Shown: piece by piece, positions 8,165 to 16,717 of the stretch
Layout of the letters: the number at the start of each line of letters is the position of its first letter
How positions within the stretch are numbered: the stretch's first letter is position 1
DNA from: DASRJW01 sp964567755
GTDB lineage: Bacteria > Krumholzibacteriota > Krumholzibacteriia > G020349025
Length of the DNA stretch: 64,000 nt
Reading direction: 5' to 3'
NCBI GenBank assembly: GCA_964567755.1
Contig: CAZMNW010000035.1
Coordinates: 1 to 64,000, forward strand
Program-made: the position numbers and the translations under genes
Notes under the pieces: generated by a model
What the model was told of the DNA's origin: nothing
The model's input: the letters and a program-made list of their open reading frames with translations, nothing else
The model's database searches: none

Positions 8165-9607
8165 TCAATCGATTGCGGCGCCGAGACGCGCGCGCACCGT
8201 CTCGATTCCCAAGGCATCGAAGAGCAACGGCAGCTCGGGCCCATGCGTCTGCCCGGTGAGCGCCGCGCGCACGGGAGCGAAGAGATCACGTCCGCGCACA
8301 CCGATTTCCTGCCCGCACTCTTGCAACGTCTTCTTGAATCCTTGGCCATCGAGAGGGATCACTTCCCGCGCGCGCTCCTCGAGCTTCGCTGCCAGTGTAT
8401 CCAGCAAACGACGTGCCCCCGGCGCGGCCAGAGCTTCCGCCGCTTCCGCGTTCGGGACCGGCGGGCCGAGGATGGCGCCGACGCGCGCCGGCAGCTGGCC
8501 GAGAGCGGGCAGATCGGCTTTGAATCCGGCGATCCAGGCGCGGGCTCGCTCCGCGGTCATGTCGAGACCGGCCGCGCGCAGATGCGTCAGGGCCAGAGGC
8601 ACCAGCTCGTCCACAGAACGCGAGCGCATGTGCCAGGCTGCCATCCACTCCAACTTCACCGGATCGAACACCGCGGGCGATTTCGACACGCGATCGAGAT
8701 CGAAGTCGCGCACCAACTCGTCCGGCGAAAACAGTTCCTCGCCACGCGGCGACGACCAACCGAGAAGCGCGAGGAAATTGACGAGGGCTTCGGGGAGAAC
8801 TCCCTGGGTGCGGTATTCATCGACATAGGTGCCCGTGCGACCCTCGCGTTTGCTGAGCTTGCCGCGGTCCTCGTCGAGGATGAGAGCCAAGTGCACGAAC
8901 TCGGGCGGCGGTTGCGCCAGGGCGTCGTACAACAGGCTCTGGCGCGCAGTGTTGTAGAGATGATCTTCGCCGCGCACGACGTGCGTGATGCCCATGGCGT
9001 TGTCGTCCACGACGCAGGCGAAGTTGTAGGTCGGCAATCCGCTCGAGCGCAACAGGACGAAATCGCCGAAGGTGGCGCTGTCGATGCGCATGGCACCGCG
9101 GATCCGATCCGCGAATTCCACCACGCCGCTCTGCACGCGGAAGCGAATGGCGTGCGTTTCGCCAGCCTGCGCGCGGCTCTGCGCCGCCGCCGGCTCAATG
9201 GCTGCACAGGGACAGTCGCTGCGTGTCTCGGCACCGCTGTCGCGGGGCTCGTCGCGCCTCCCCGCGTCGCTGCAGAAGCATGCATAGGCGTGGCCCGCAT
9301 CCTCAAGCTGTGCGGCCACACGCGAGTACAGCTCACGTCGCTCGGACTGGCGATATGGAGCATGCGGTCCGCCAACGTCCGGCCCCTCGTCCCAGTCGAG
9401 ACCGAGCCAGGCAAGATCTTCCAGCAGGCTCTGCTCCGATGCGCGCGTCGAGCGCGCGAGATCGGTGTCCTCGATGCGGAGGATCATCTTCCCCTTCGCA
9501 TGCCGCGCCAGCAACCAATTGAACAACGCCGTGCGCGCCCCGCCCACGTGCAACCGCCCAGTCGGGCTCGGGGCGAAGCGGACGCGGAGCTCTGCCGCCT
9601 GTGGCAT
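8165..9607 (-). CDS. gltX: Glutamyl-tRNA synthetase
   Basis: A class I synthetase charging tRNA-Glu. The HIGH-like motif is in SPTGRLHVGGARTALFNW (about residues 13-30) and the KMSKS-like motif is KLSKREG (near 238). The ATG at 9607 has AGGGGAAA just upstream; the 49-residue upstream extension of the open frame is not conserved. The 480-residue length is typical. Whether it is discriminating or also charges tRNA-Gln cannot be decided here, as gatCAB is not in the window. Confidence 0.95.
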   Translation of the reverse strand: MPQAAELRVRFAPSPTGRLHVGGARTALFNWLLARHAKGKMILRIEDTDLARSTRASEQSLLEDLAWLGLDWDEGPDVGGPHAPYRQSERRELYSRVAAQLEDAGHAYACFCSDAGRRDEPRDSGAETRSDCPCAAIEPAAAQSRAQAGETHAIRFRVQSGVVEFADRIRGAMRIDSATFGDFVLLRSSGLPTYNFACVVDDNAMGITHVVRGEDHLYNTARQSLLYDALAQPPPEFVHLALILDEDRGKLSKREGRTGTYVDEYRTQGVLPEALVNFLALLGWSSPRGEELFSPDELVRDFDLDRVSKSPAVFDPVKLEWMAAWHMRSRSVDELVPLALTHLRAAGLDMTAERARAWIAGFKADLPALGQLPARVGAILGPPVPNAEAAEALAAPGARRLLDTLAAKLEERAREVIPLDGQGFKKTLQECGQEIGVRGRDLFAPVRAALTGQTHGPELPLLFDALGIETVRARLGAAID

Positions 9608-9784
9608 CGATTTCCCCTTTCGTGCAGCATGCGCCATGGAATAGCGCGCGGTGGGTCTATGGTTCCAAGCACCAAGAGCGAAGGGGGCCCCCGAGTGGGT
9701 GCGGCGTCCGAGAACAGGGGTCGGCGTGGCGCCCTCCCTCGGAGCCCCTTTCATTCCCGGAAACGCCGTGCAATTGCCGGCGCA

Positions 9785-9813
9785 TTGACCGCTTACGCGC
9801 GCTGCATTATACT
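9785..9813 (+). promoter_or_regulatory. Strong sigma-70 promoter for the secreted fusion protein
   Basis: TTGACC (9785-9790), a 17-nt spacer and TATACT (9808-9813), with a leader of about 80 nt. The 291-nt region between gltX and this gene holds this promoter; a gltX promoter on the other strand is not clear. Confidence 0.6.
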
Positions 9814-9898
9814 TTCCTCACTACGGCCGATCCCATCCCCCACTTGATTCGGTCTCGCGACGATTTGCCTGCGCCCTTAGTGTACCCGGACGGAGACG

Positions 9899-12800
9899 AT
9901 GCCTCGGCGCGTTCTCCTCGTGGGGCTCTTTGCCCTTTCCTTCCCTGGGCTCGTGCTCGCCCAGGGCCGGAATACGAAGGTCTACTACGACGACTCATTC
10001 GCCTTCGGCTCCAAGGCGCTCGAGCAGTCGCGGACCCGCTATTTTCAGATGCTCACGACCCCTGCTCCGGAAGATCCGGACGGGCAGATGGTGTCTTATT
10101 GGGGGCCGCAGCTCGACGATTTCTTCGTCCGCGTCTGCGACAACCTGCACCTGCGGCGGGACGAGATCTATCGCTACCTTCTCTATCCGCGCTATTTCGC
10201 CCAGATCGAGAAGCTCGTCCTGGAAGGGAAGCTGCACCCGGCCACGTCCGATTCCCTGATGCAGATGGTGATCGATGCCGGGGAAAGCGGGCCCCCCTCA
10301 CCGCAACAGCCGCTCATCTTGATCGACCCACAGGCCGCGCCGGGGCCGTTGCACGCATCTCCCCGCGTGCAGCGCCAGCAGCGATTCCGCGAGCGCCACG
10401 TCGAAGCGAGCGGCGACACGCTGTTCATCTGGCTGCCAGAGGCCGATGCGCGCAACTATCAGCGCTGCGTCCTCTACCGCACCTTGCACGACTTCCTGGC
10501 CACACCCATCGGGCCGAGCTTACCGGAAGGCGTCCTGGGCTTCGTTCCCATTCAAGACGCGAGTCTCCCGATCGTAATCTACGCCTCCCTCGGCGAGCAG
10601 CGCCTGCGCCGCACCGCACAGCACGAGATCGCGCACGCCATCGTCGAGAGCATCGCCAGGTATCTGCGGCAGATGACGCCGACGCGCAATCGCGCCGCGC
10701 AGCGCGACAGCGGTTGCACGAAGGGCTGGCGCCCGGGAAGCGGCGGCTTCTCCATGGTGACGCACGAGAACTACGCCGAGTACCTCGCCTTCCCGCACGG
10801 GCAGATGGAGCCAGCGCTGCGCGCATCGCTCATCGAGCTGGTGGCGGAGAATCAGATCGACGGCCTGGCGGCGATGTCGGTCGGCGCACGCACGCAGGCC
10901 TCGGCATACGTCGAAGGACCGGCGCGACTCGTGTTCCTCGCCAAGACTTTCGGACGCGAGATCCCGAAGAATCTGCTCATCAAGTACCACACCAACTCGT
11001 GCGGCTTCCTCGACTGGCTGGAAGAAATGACGGGGCACGGTCTCCCGGCGCTGGAACAATTGTATCGCCGTTGGCTGCGCGAAACCCTGTGGGCCGAGTA
11101 CCTCTCCACGTCCATCCCCGATACCATCGGCACGGTGCTGGCGCAGACGTTGTCCGGTGTCCAGCGCGGCGACCAACTGCTGCTACAGCGCGTGCGCCGG
11201 AGCCGCCAGGAAGCGGTGCTGTGCCAAGTCGTAGCCGACGGGAAAGGCGACGAGAAGCTCCTCGCCCGCGATCTCCAAGGCATCGAACGCTTGCCGCTGT
11301 TCTCGAGCCCTGACTTGCGCCATGGACGCGTGGTCGCGGTGGCGCGGCACCGCAATCGTGAGACTCTACTGCTCTGGGATGAAGCCGGCAAAAAGCGCAT
11401 GCGCACACTGCACGAGCTCGGGGCCGTGCGTGAGGTGCGCGATCCGCGCTGGTCCCCGAACGGCGGCAGCATCGTCTTCCGTGCCGTGGACCGCGCGGGC
11501 CGCAACGCCATCGGCGCCCTCGACGTCGAACGCGACGTGGCGCATTTTCTCGTTCCCTATCGCTGGGCCGAGCTCAGCCATCCTTCTTTCGCCAGTGATT
11601 CGTTGGTGCTGTTCACATCGACCGCGACCTCCACTGGTCGGAGCGATGTGTTCGAGCTCGAGCTCGCGAGCGGCGTCGTTCGCAACCTGACCCAGAGCCC
11701 CACGGTCAGCGAGAGCGAACCGCTGCGCATCCATGGCCGCTTGGTCTATCTATCCGATGCCGCGGGTGTCCCGCGACCCGTGGAACAGCTCGAAGTCGGC
11801 CGCGTGCGCGAGCTCCTCGATCTGCCATTTCCGGTGAGCGGCATGCAGCAGAGCGATTCGCTGCTCACCCTGGTGGCGACGAGCTTGCGGCACCACCTGG
11901 CGCCCGGTGGCCGTGCGCTGTGGGGTTTCCCGTTGCGCAAGCTGGGTCTCGACGCGGCCGAGCAGCCCGCCATCGCGGCCGCGACGACGGATGCATCGAG
12001 CCCAGTCGATGCGCCAACGGCCGATGCCATGGTGGCAGGCGTGGTCGCAGCCCCGTCGCTTGGAAACACGCTCACTCTCGCGCCAGCCTCGACGCTGGCA
12101 CCGAACTCGATCTTCGCGCCGTCCGCCATCACCTCACCACCCGTCGTCGGGCTCGGTTCCGACGTGCGCGGCACGGGCGAGCAGGCCGCGCTCGGCGTCA
12201 CCTTGTTGCCGTACAAGCAGAAGTGGCGCCTGATGCCTTTCGGCTTGAGCCTGTCGAGTGCCTCGACACGCACACGCGGGGCCACCTATGTCGGCATGGA
12301 CACCGAATTCCACGACCAAGCTGCCATTGTCGCGGTCGGCCAGAACGGTGATTTCGACCGTTTCGGCATCGTCCAGTACCGCAACAGCGCGTCGCGCACG
12401 CACTGGAACGTCGGCGTTTATCATCGCTCGTTGCTGCGCAGTTACTACGATACGGGGATCACTCGGACCTACCACCGCAACCAGAGCGAGAGTGGCGCGC
12501 TGTTCTCGGCGCAGTACCACCAGAGTCTGGTGACTCGTTGGGGCACGGCGCTGTCGCTCACCCGGCGCACCGACACGCGCGGCCTCTACTTCCGCGCCGA
12601 CGACATCACGCTCAAGGAACCAGAGGCACCAGTGGCCGCCTTCCGCGCCCCGGGGCTCGATCCGCGCAGTTGGAACTTCTCCTGGGGAGGCGTTACCGAT
12701 CCAGCATTGCTCCTCGATCGCTCGCCGGCAGGCATCGAGCGCTGGGCCGAAACCGAGAAGGTGGCCGCGCGCGATGCCCAGATGATCTTCCAACCCACGG

Positions 12801-13420
12801 AAACGTTCGTGCGCCCGAATGCCGAAGTCGGCTTGAGCTACAGCCGTGACACGCGCGTGTGGTCGGACACGCGCGGCCCCAGTGCGGGGTCGCTCTTCGT
12901 CGCGATGTTGGCTTCCGGTTTCAACGCCTGGGGCACGCGCAACTACATCGACACGGCCGAGAACGATTCTTTGTCTTTCGACGTGCCGCCGGGTCTCGAT
13001 CGTGTGTCGCTCAATCTGCTCTTCCTCACGCACCGCCGGGTTGCATTCTTCGACGTGGCGTTGCGTGCGCGCGCCTACCTCAATGACGGGCCGCAATCAC
13101 TCGTGTACGGCGTCGGCGGATTGTACTCCGTCGCGGGTTTCCCGCAGGGCTTCTTGCGCGGCGAGCAGGCTGCCTACACCAACGTCGAGCTGCGCGCGCC
13201 ATTCTGGGATTACAGTCGCTTCCGCATGCCCGTGTGGAGCCCGGTGCTGCCAGCGGCCGAGGGCTTCTTCTTCTGCGACGCCGGCATCGCGACGCACTCG
13301 CGCAACATCTATTCCTACGGCGTCGGGTTGCGCCTGCGCTACGGCATGCTCAGCTTCGAATGGCGCCAGCCGCTGCGCTCCGGCCTCGCCAACCAGAACG
13401 GCTTCACCGCCGCGTGGTGA
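9899..13420 (+). CDS. Secreted HExxH peptidase / TolB-like propeller / outer-membrane barrel fusion
   Basis: A 1173-residue envelope protein of unknown function. A signal peptide (about residues 1-21, ending VLAQG) is followed by a domain with QHEIAHAIVE (His242, Glu243, His246; ENYAEY downstream may supply the third ligand), so a zinc peptidase is likely. Residues about 420-660 contain repeats of the PD40/TolB propeller type (DPRWSPNGGSIVF is the clearest). A Pro/Ala/Thr-rich linker (690-760) leads to about 400 residues of alternating hydrophobic strands with GLYSVAGFPQGFLRGEQ and a terminal Trp, as in Omp85/surface-antigen barrels. The start ATG has CGGAGACG upstream. The protease and barrel assignments are motif-based. 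Confidence 0.75.
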   Translation: MPRRVLLVGLFALSFPGLVLAQGRNTKVYYDDSFAFGSKALEQSRTRYFQMLTTPAPEDPDGQMVSYWGPQLDDFFVRVCDNLHLRRDEIYRYLLYPRYFAQIEKLVLEGKLHPATSDSLMQMVIDAGESGPPSPQQPLILIDPQAAPGPLHASPRVQRQQRFRERHVEASGDTLFIWLPEADARNYQRCVLYRTLHDFLATPIGPSLPEGVLGFVPIQDASLPIVIYASLGEQRLRRTAQHEIAHAIVESIARYLRQMTPTRNRAAQRDSGCTKGWRPGSGGFSMVTHENYAEYLAFPHGQMEPALRASLIELVAENQIDGLAAMSVGARTQASAYVEGPARLVFLAKTFGREIPKNLLIKYHTNSCGFLDWLEEMTGHGLPALEQLYRRWLRETLWAEYLSTSIPDTIGTVLAQTLSGVQRGDQLLLQRVRRSRQEAVLCQVVADGKGDEKLLARDLQGIERLPLFSSPDLRHGRVVAVARHRNRETLLLWDEAGKKRMRTLHELGAVREVRDPRWSPNGGSIVFRAVDRAGRNAIGALDVERDVAHFLVPYRWAELSHPSFASDSLVLFTSTATSTGRSDVFELELASGVVRNLTQSPTVSESEPLRIHGRLVYLSDAAGVPRPVEQLEVGRVRELLDLPFPVSGMQQSDSLLTLVATSLRHHLAPGGRALWGFPLRKLGLDAAEQPAIAAATTDASSPVDAPTADAMVAGVVAAPSLGNTLTLAPASTLAPNSIFAPSAITSPPVVGLGSDVRGTGEQAALGVTLLPYKQKWRLMPFGLSLSSASTRTRGATYVGMDTEFHDQAAIVAVGQNGDFDRFGIVQYRNSASRTHWNVGVYHRSLLRSYYDTGITRTYHRNQSESGALFSAQYHQSLVTRWGTALSLTRRTDTRGLYFRADDITLKEPEAPVAAFRAPGLDPRSWNFSWGGVTDPALLLDRSPAGIERWAETEKVAARDAQMIFQPTETFVRPNAEVGLSYSRDTRVWSDTRGPSAGSLFVAMLASGFNAWGTRNYIDTAENDSLSFDVPPGLDRVSLNLLFLTHRRVAFFDVALRARAYLNDGPQSLVYGVGGLYSVAGFPQGFLRGEQAAYTNVELRAPFWDYSRFRMPVWSPVLPAAEGFFFCDAGIATHSRNIYSYGVGLRLRYGMLSFEWRQPLRSGLANQNGFTAAW

Positions 13421-13564
13421 GCGTTCCACTCGTGAACGCGATCCCCCTTTTCCCAAGAGTTACTGTCGATGATCAAGGCAGATTGATTGCGTATCCGAGA
13501 ACACTCGAGAATCAGGATCTGTGGCGACACTTGATGCCGTCGGCGTCACGGCCATTGATTACCC

Positions 13565-13595
13565 TTGCATGTGCCCATGAGACAAGTGGTACTAT
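13565..13595 (+). promoter_or_regulatory. Extended -10 promoter of the lipoprotein gene
   Basis: TTGCAT (13565-13570), a 19-nt spacer and TGG-TACTAT (13587-13595). The start site would lie near 13602, so the in-frame ATGs at 13565 and 13577 cannot be the translation start. Confidence 0.45.
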
Positions 13596-13624
13596 CGGTG
13601 TCTAGTGCTGGAAGGACGGTTGCC

Positions 13625-14149
13625 GTGCCGAGAATGTGTTGGATGTTCGCGGTCGCGCTTCTGGCGATGCTCGGCGGCTGCACGAGCCTGCGTCCGATCC
13701 CCATGCCCGACCCGTCGACGCAGATCTACGACTACGTGTACATCGTTGATATCCCACGGGGGTTTGCAACCAAAGCCGCCGCAGCGTTTGCGAAGTGTGG
13801 CCTGATCGCGGTGAGCCGATACGACGTCGCGAATCTGAGCGCGAGTAATCGAACCCGACTTCTAACCTGCTCGATGACAGCGTCCCGAGCATTGGACGAT
13901 CTCGTTGAAGATACCACCGTCACAAGGACGGAAGTCGCCGGCGGAATTACCGAAACGACCACCGCTACAACGCCATCGATGGCCAAGATCACCGTCAACA
14001 TCACGCTGCAGGACGCCGCTGGAGAAACGATCTACGGCAGTCGCGGCGAGTACGTGGGCGAGAAACAACACGAACTCATCTCGCAAAGAGCTGCGATCGA
14101 CCTTGTCCTGGGAAGAATCACCGCCGAGTGCGGCGAGAAGCCCCAGTAG
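13625..14149 (+). CDS. Hypothetical lipoprotein
   Basis: A 174-residue protein starting at GTG 13625, with GGAAGGA 8 nt upstream. The N-terminus MCWMFAVALLAMLGGC is a lipoprotein signal with the lipidated Cys in LGGC. The mature part is mixed alpha/beta with a Thr-rich, beta-prone middle (about 105-130) and no motif I recognise. It ends 43 nt before the convergent ispF. It is probably anchored to the inner or outer membrane facing the periplasm; the function is unknown. Confidence 0.75.
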   Translation: MPRMCWMFAVALLAMLGGCTSLRPIPMPDPSTQIYDYVYIVDIPRGFATKAAAAFAKCGLIAVSRYDVANLSASNRTRLLTCSMTASRALDDLVEDTTVTRTEVAGGITETTTATTPSMAKITVNITLQDAAGETIYGSRGEYVGEKQHELISQRAAIDLVLGRITAECGEKPQ

Positions 14150-14192
14150 CCAGCTATCCGACCGACACCTCGCAAGCACGAGACGGATCAGA

Positions 14193-14681
14193 TCAACCTG
14201 CGGCAACGAGAGCCACGGCCTGCGCCGCGATTCCTTCGACGCGGCCGAGCGCACCGAGTCCCTCGGCCGTGGTGGCCTTTACGGAAACGCGGTCCGTTTC
14301 CACTTGCAGAGCTGCCGCGAGGTTGCCTCGCATCGCGTTCACGTGTGGCGCGAGCCGCGGTTCCTGCGCGATTATGGTGCAATCGACGTGGCGCACGCGG
14401 TAGCCGCGCGCGTGCACCATGGCCACGACATGGCGCAACAGTTCGAGGCTCGAGACGCCGCGCCATCGTGGGTCGGTGTCGGGGAAATGGGTGCCCAAAT
14501 CGCCAAGCGCCAGGCTGCCGAGGACTGCGTTCGCCACCGCGTGCGTCAAGACATCGGCGTCCGAGTGTCCCGCAAGACCCCCATGCGCGCTTGGGATCTC
14601 GACACCGCCCAGCACCAACGGCTGATCGGCGCCAAACCGGTGCATGTCCATGCCTTGTCCGATGCGGAGATCTTGGGTCAC
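14193..14681 (-). CDS. ispF: 2-C-methyl-D-erythritol 2,4-cyclodiphosphate synthase
   Basis: A 162-residue enzyme of the MEP isoprenoid pathway that cyclises CDP-ME 2-phosphate to MEcPP with release of CMP. RIGQGMDMHRF (the Asp-x-His zinc ligands), AGHSDADVLTHA, FPDTDPRW and the KATTAEGLGALG block near the C-terminus are all diagnostic. The start overlaps the ispD stop by 4 nt (ATGA), so the two enzymes are translationally coupled although not fused. Confidence 0.96.
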   Translation of the reverse strand: MTQDLRIGQGMDMHRFGADQPLVLGGVEIPSAHGGLAGHSDADVLTHAVANAVLGSLALGDLGTHFPDTDPRWRGVSSLELLRHVVAMVHARGYRVRHVDCTIIAQEPRLAPHVNAMRGNLAAALQVETDRVSVKATTAEGLGALGRVEGIAAQAVALVAAG

Positions 14682-15523
14682 GGGTCGAGTTCCTCCGCTG
14701 CGTTCTTCGCTCGCGAAGTTTGCGCTGCAATCGACCCACGGTCGTCGGCAGGCATGCGCAGCCCCACGGATTCATCGGCTGTCGCGTGCTGTGCTCCGAT
14801 CACGCCCGAGCGCAGGATCCAACGTGCGCGCTCCACGTCCTTCGGCTGCGTGACCTTGACGTTCCACCAATCCCCGGGAACGAAGGCGAGGTCGTGTCCG
14901 AGGCCGAGGACAAGCGTGCCGTCGTCGCTGGCGTCGATGCCCTGAGTACGCGCACGCGCATGCGCGGCTTGCAACAAACCAACCTCGAAGACCTGCGGAG
15001 TTTGCACCGCCCACAAGCCGGCGCGATCGACGATCACCGGCCGGCGCGATCCTGCGCTGGCGTCTGCCCGCATCACGGTGTCGGTGATCGGCATGGCTGC
15101 CGTTGCCGCGCCGCAACGCCGTGCCGCGCCGATGGTGCGCTCCACGAGGCTCGCCGAGAGGCAAGGGCGCGCTGCATCGTGGACGAGAACAAGCGCAGCC
15201 GTGCCCAATGTTTGCAGGCCCTGCCACACGGAGTCCTGCCGCCGCGCACCACCCGCAATGATGTTCACCGCATGCGGAGTGAGCTGCGCGGCTTCGACCA
15301 TGTCTTGCGCCCGTCGCTCCCATCCGCGCGGCACGACGACCGTGGTGCGCGCGATCACGGGGGATGTCGCGAGCACCGCGAGTGCGTGGATGAACAACGG
15401 GCGGCCTTCGAGCACGAGAAACTGCTTGGGGATGTCGCTGCTGGCTCGCTCGCCGCGCCCGGCCGCGACCAAGATGGCGCCGACTGCGCCGCCGCCTGCC
15501 GCCGTCCCTTCCTCCGCGCTCAC
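14678..15523 (-). CDS. ispD: 2-C-methyl-D-erythritol 4-phosphate cytidylyltransferase
   Basis: The third MEP-pathway enzyme, transferring CMP from CTP to MEP. The nucleotide-binding AILVAAGRGERASSDIPKQF, VHDAARP, TDTV and NVKVT(Q)P(K)D blocks match IspD. At 281 residues it is about 45 longer than usual: residues after VERARWILRS (about 240-281) form a charged, non-conserved tail. It overlaps ispF and the upstream aminotransferase gene by 4 nt each. Confidence 0.94.
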   Translation of the reverse strand: MSAEEGTAAGGGAVGAILVAAGRGERASSDIPKQFLVLEGRPLFIHALAVLATSPVIARTTVVVPRGWERRAQDMVEAAQLTPHAVNIIAGGARRQDSVWQGLQTLGTAALVLVHDAARPCLSASLVERTIGAARRCGAATAAMPITDTVMRADASAGSRRPVIVDRAGLWAVQTPQVFEVGLLQAAHARARTQGIDASDDGTLVLGLGHDLAFVPGDWWNVKVTQPKDVERARWILRSGVIGAQHATADESVGLRMPADDRGSIAAQTSRAKNAAEELDP

Positions 15524-16644
15524 GCATCGCCTCCGCGGCTATAGAACGCCTCGATGCACTCGACGACGTAAGCACGCTGCTCGTCGGTGAGTTCCGGGTA
15601 GAGCGGCAGTGACAGCACTTCGCCGGCAGCGCGCTCGCTTTCCGGCAGCGACACGGTGTCGAGTCCATGGAAGCACGGTTGGCGATGCAGCGGACGCGGG
15701 TAGTAGATCGCCGTGCCGATGCCACGTTCTTGGAGATACGCGCGCAACGCGTCACGCTGTCGCACACGCACGGTGTACTGGTTGAAAACATGGCGCGTCG
15801 AATCCGGAGCCGACTGTGGTGGCTGCACGTGCGCTAGCAATCCCCGCGCACCGAGCTGGCGCGTGTAGTCCGCCGCGTGGCTCTGGCGTCGCTCGGTCCA
15901 GCGATCGAGATGTCGGAGCTTGATCCGCAGCACCGCAGCTTGCAGCGCATCGAGCCGCGAGTTCATCCCGACCTGCGCATGCACATAGCGCTCCGACTCG
16001 CCATGCACGCGCAGGCGTCGCACCAGTGCCGCCTGCTCCGTATCGCGCACCGTCAACAAGCCGCCATCGCCGAAGCCGCCCAGGTTCTTGGATGGATAGA
16101 AGCTGAAGGTCGTGAACGGCGCCATCTCGCCAGCGCGCTGCCCGCGATGCTCGGCGCCGAGGCTCTGGGCTGCGTCTTCGATCACGGGGATGCCATGCAG
16201 GTCGGCGATCCCGAGAATCGCGCGCATGTCGGCGCATTGCCCGTATAGATCCACCGGCACGATGGCTTTGACGCGCGCGGTGATGGCGCGCTCGAGCGCG
16301 TCCGGATCGATGTTGAGTGTGTCGGGCCTGATGTCCACGAACACCGGAATGGCGCCCAGGAACGCAATGACCTCGGCGGCGGCGATGAACGAAAAGGCGG
16401 ATGTGATCACCGCATCACCGGGCCCAATGCCGCAGGCAACGAGTGCCAGCACCAGCGCGTCCGTACCGTTGGCGCAAGCGATCGCGTGCTCGGCGCGCAC
16501 GTACGCACCGACCTCTGCTTCCAGCGCCTCCACTTCCGGCCCGAGGACGAAGCTCTGCGACGCAGCCACACGCAAGAGACAGGGCTCGACCTCGTGACGA
16601 ATGGTTTCGTACTGAGCGCGCAGATCGAGCTGCGGCACTTGCAT
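15520..16644 (-). CDS. DegT/DnrJ/EryC1/StrS family PLP aminotransferase
   Basis: A 374-residue sugar aminotransferase-like protein that would aminate a keto-sugar nucleotide for surface polysaccharide or glycan synthesis. QLDLRAQY, ANGTDAL, VIEDAAQSLGA and TTFSFYPSKNLGGFGDGG (with the PLP lysine in SKN) are family hallmarks. The start is the ATG at 16642-16644, with GGAGG upstream; 27 nt more of open frame is ignored. It is the first gene of the aminotransferase-ispD-ispF operon, in which all junctions are 4-nt overlaps. The link to isoprenoid genes may be only transcriptional. Confidence 0.92.
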   Translation of the reverse strand: MQVPQLDLRAQYETIRHEVEPCLLRVAASQSFVLGPEVEALEAEVGAYVRAEHAIACANGTDALVLALVACGIGPGDAVITSAFSFIAAAEVIAFLGAIPVFVDIRPDTLNIDPDALERAITARVKAIVPVDLYGQCADMRAILGIADLHGIPVIEDAAQSLGAEHRGQRAGEMAPFTTFSFYPSKNLGGFGDGGLLTVRDTEQAALVRRLRVHGESERYVHAQVGMNSRLDALQAAVLRIKLRHLDRWTERRQSHAADYTRQLGARGLLAHVQPPQSAPDSTRHVFNQYTVRVRQRDALRAYLQERGIGTAIYYPRPLHRQPCFHGLDTVSLPESERAAGEVLSLPLYPELTDEQRAYVVECIEAFYSRGGDA

Positions 16645-16675
16645 GACAGCCTCCGAGGCAAGACGAGCCATGGCA

Positions 16676-16684
16676 TGGTATACT
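16676..16684 (+). promoter_or_regulatory. Extended -10 promoter (TGG-TATACT)
   Basis: TG at 16676-16677 and TATACT at 16679-16684, with no good -35. The start site would be near 16691, which fixes the translation start of the next gene downstream of it. Confidence 0.5.
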
Positions 16685-16717
16685 GCCCCGCAGCCCGCCG
16701 GAAGTCACGGAGGCCCG

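Noticed and set aside
8243..9847. Long plus-strand open frame (534 codons) opposite gltX
   Set aside because: It is the antisense shadow of gltX, which has complete synthetase motifs; long antisense frames are common in GC-rich DNA, and this one has no ribosome-binding site or family resemblance.
16643..16717. Upstream ATG start for the large FlgD-Ig protein
   Set aside because: It lies upstream of the -10 element at 16679-16684 and would not be in the mRNA; the TTG with GGAGG at 16718 is better.
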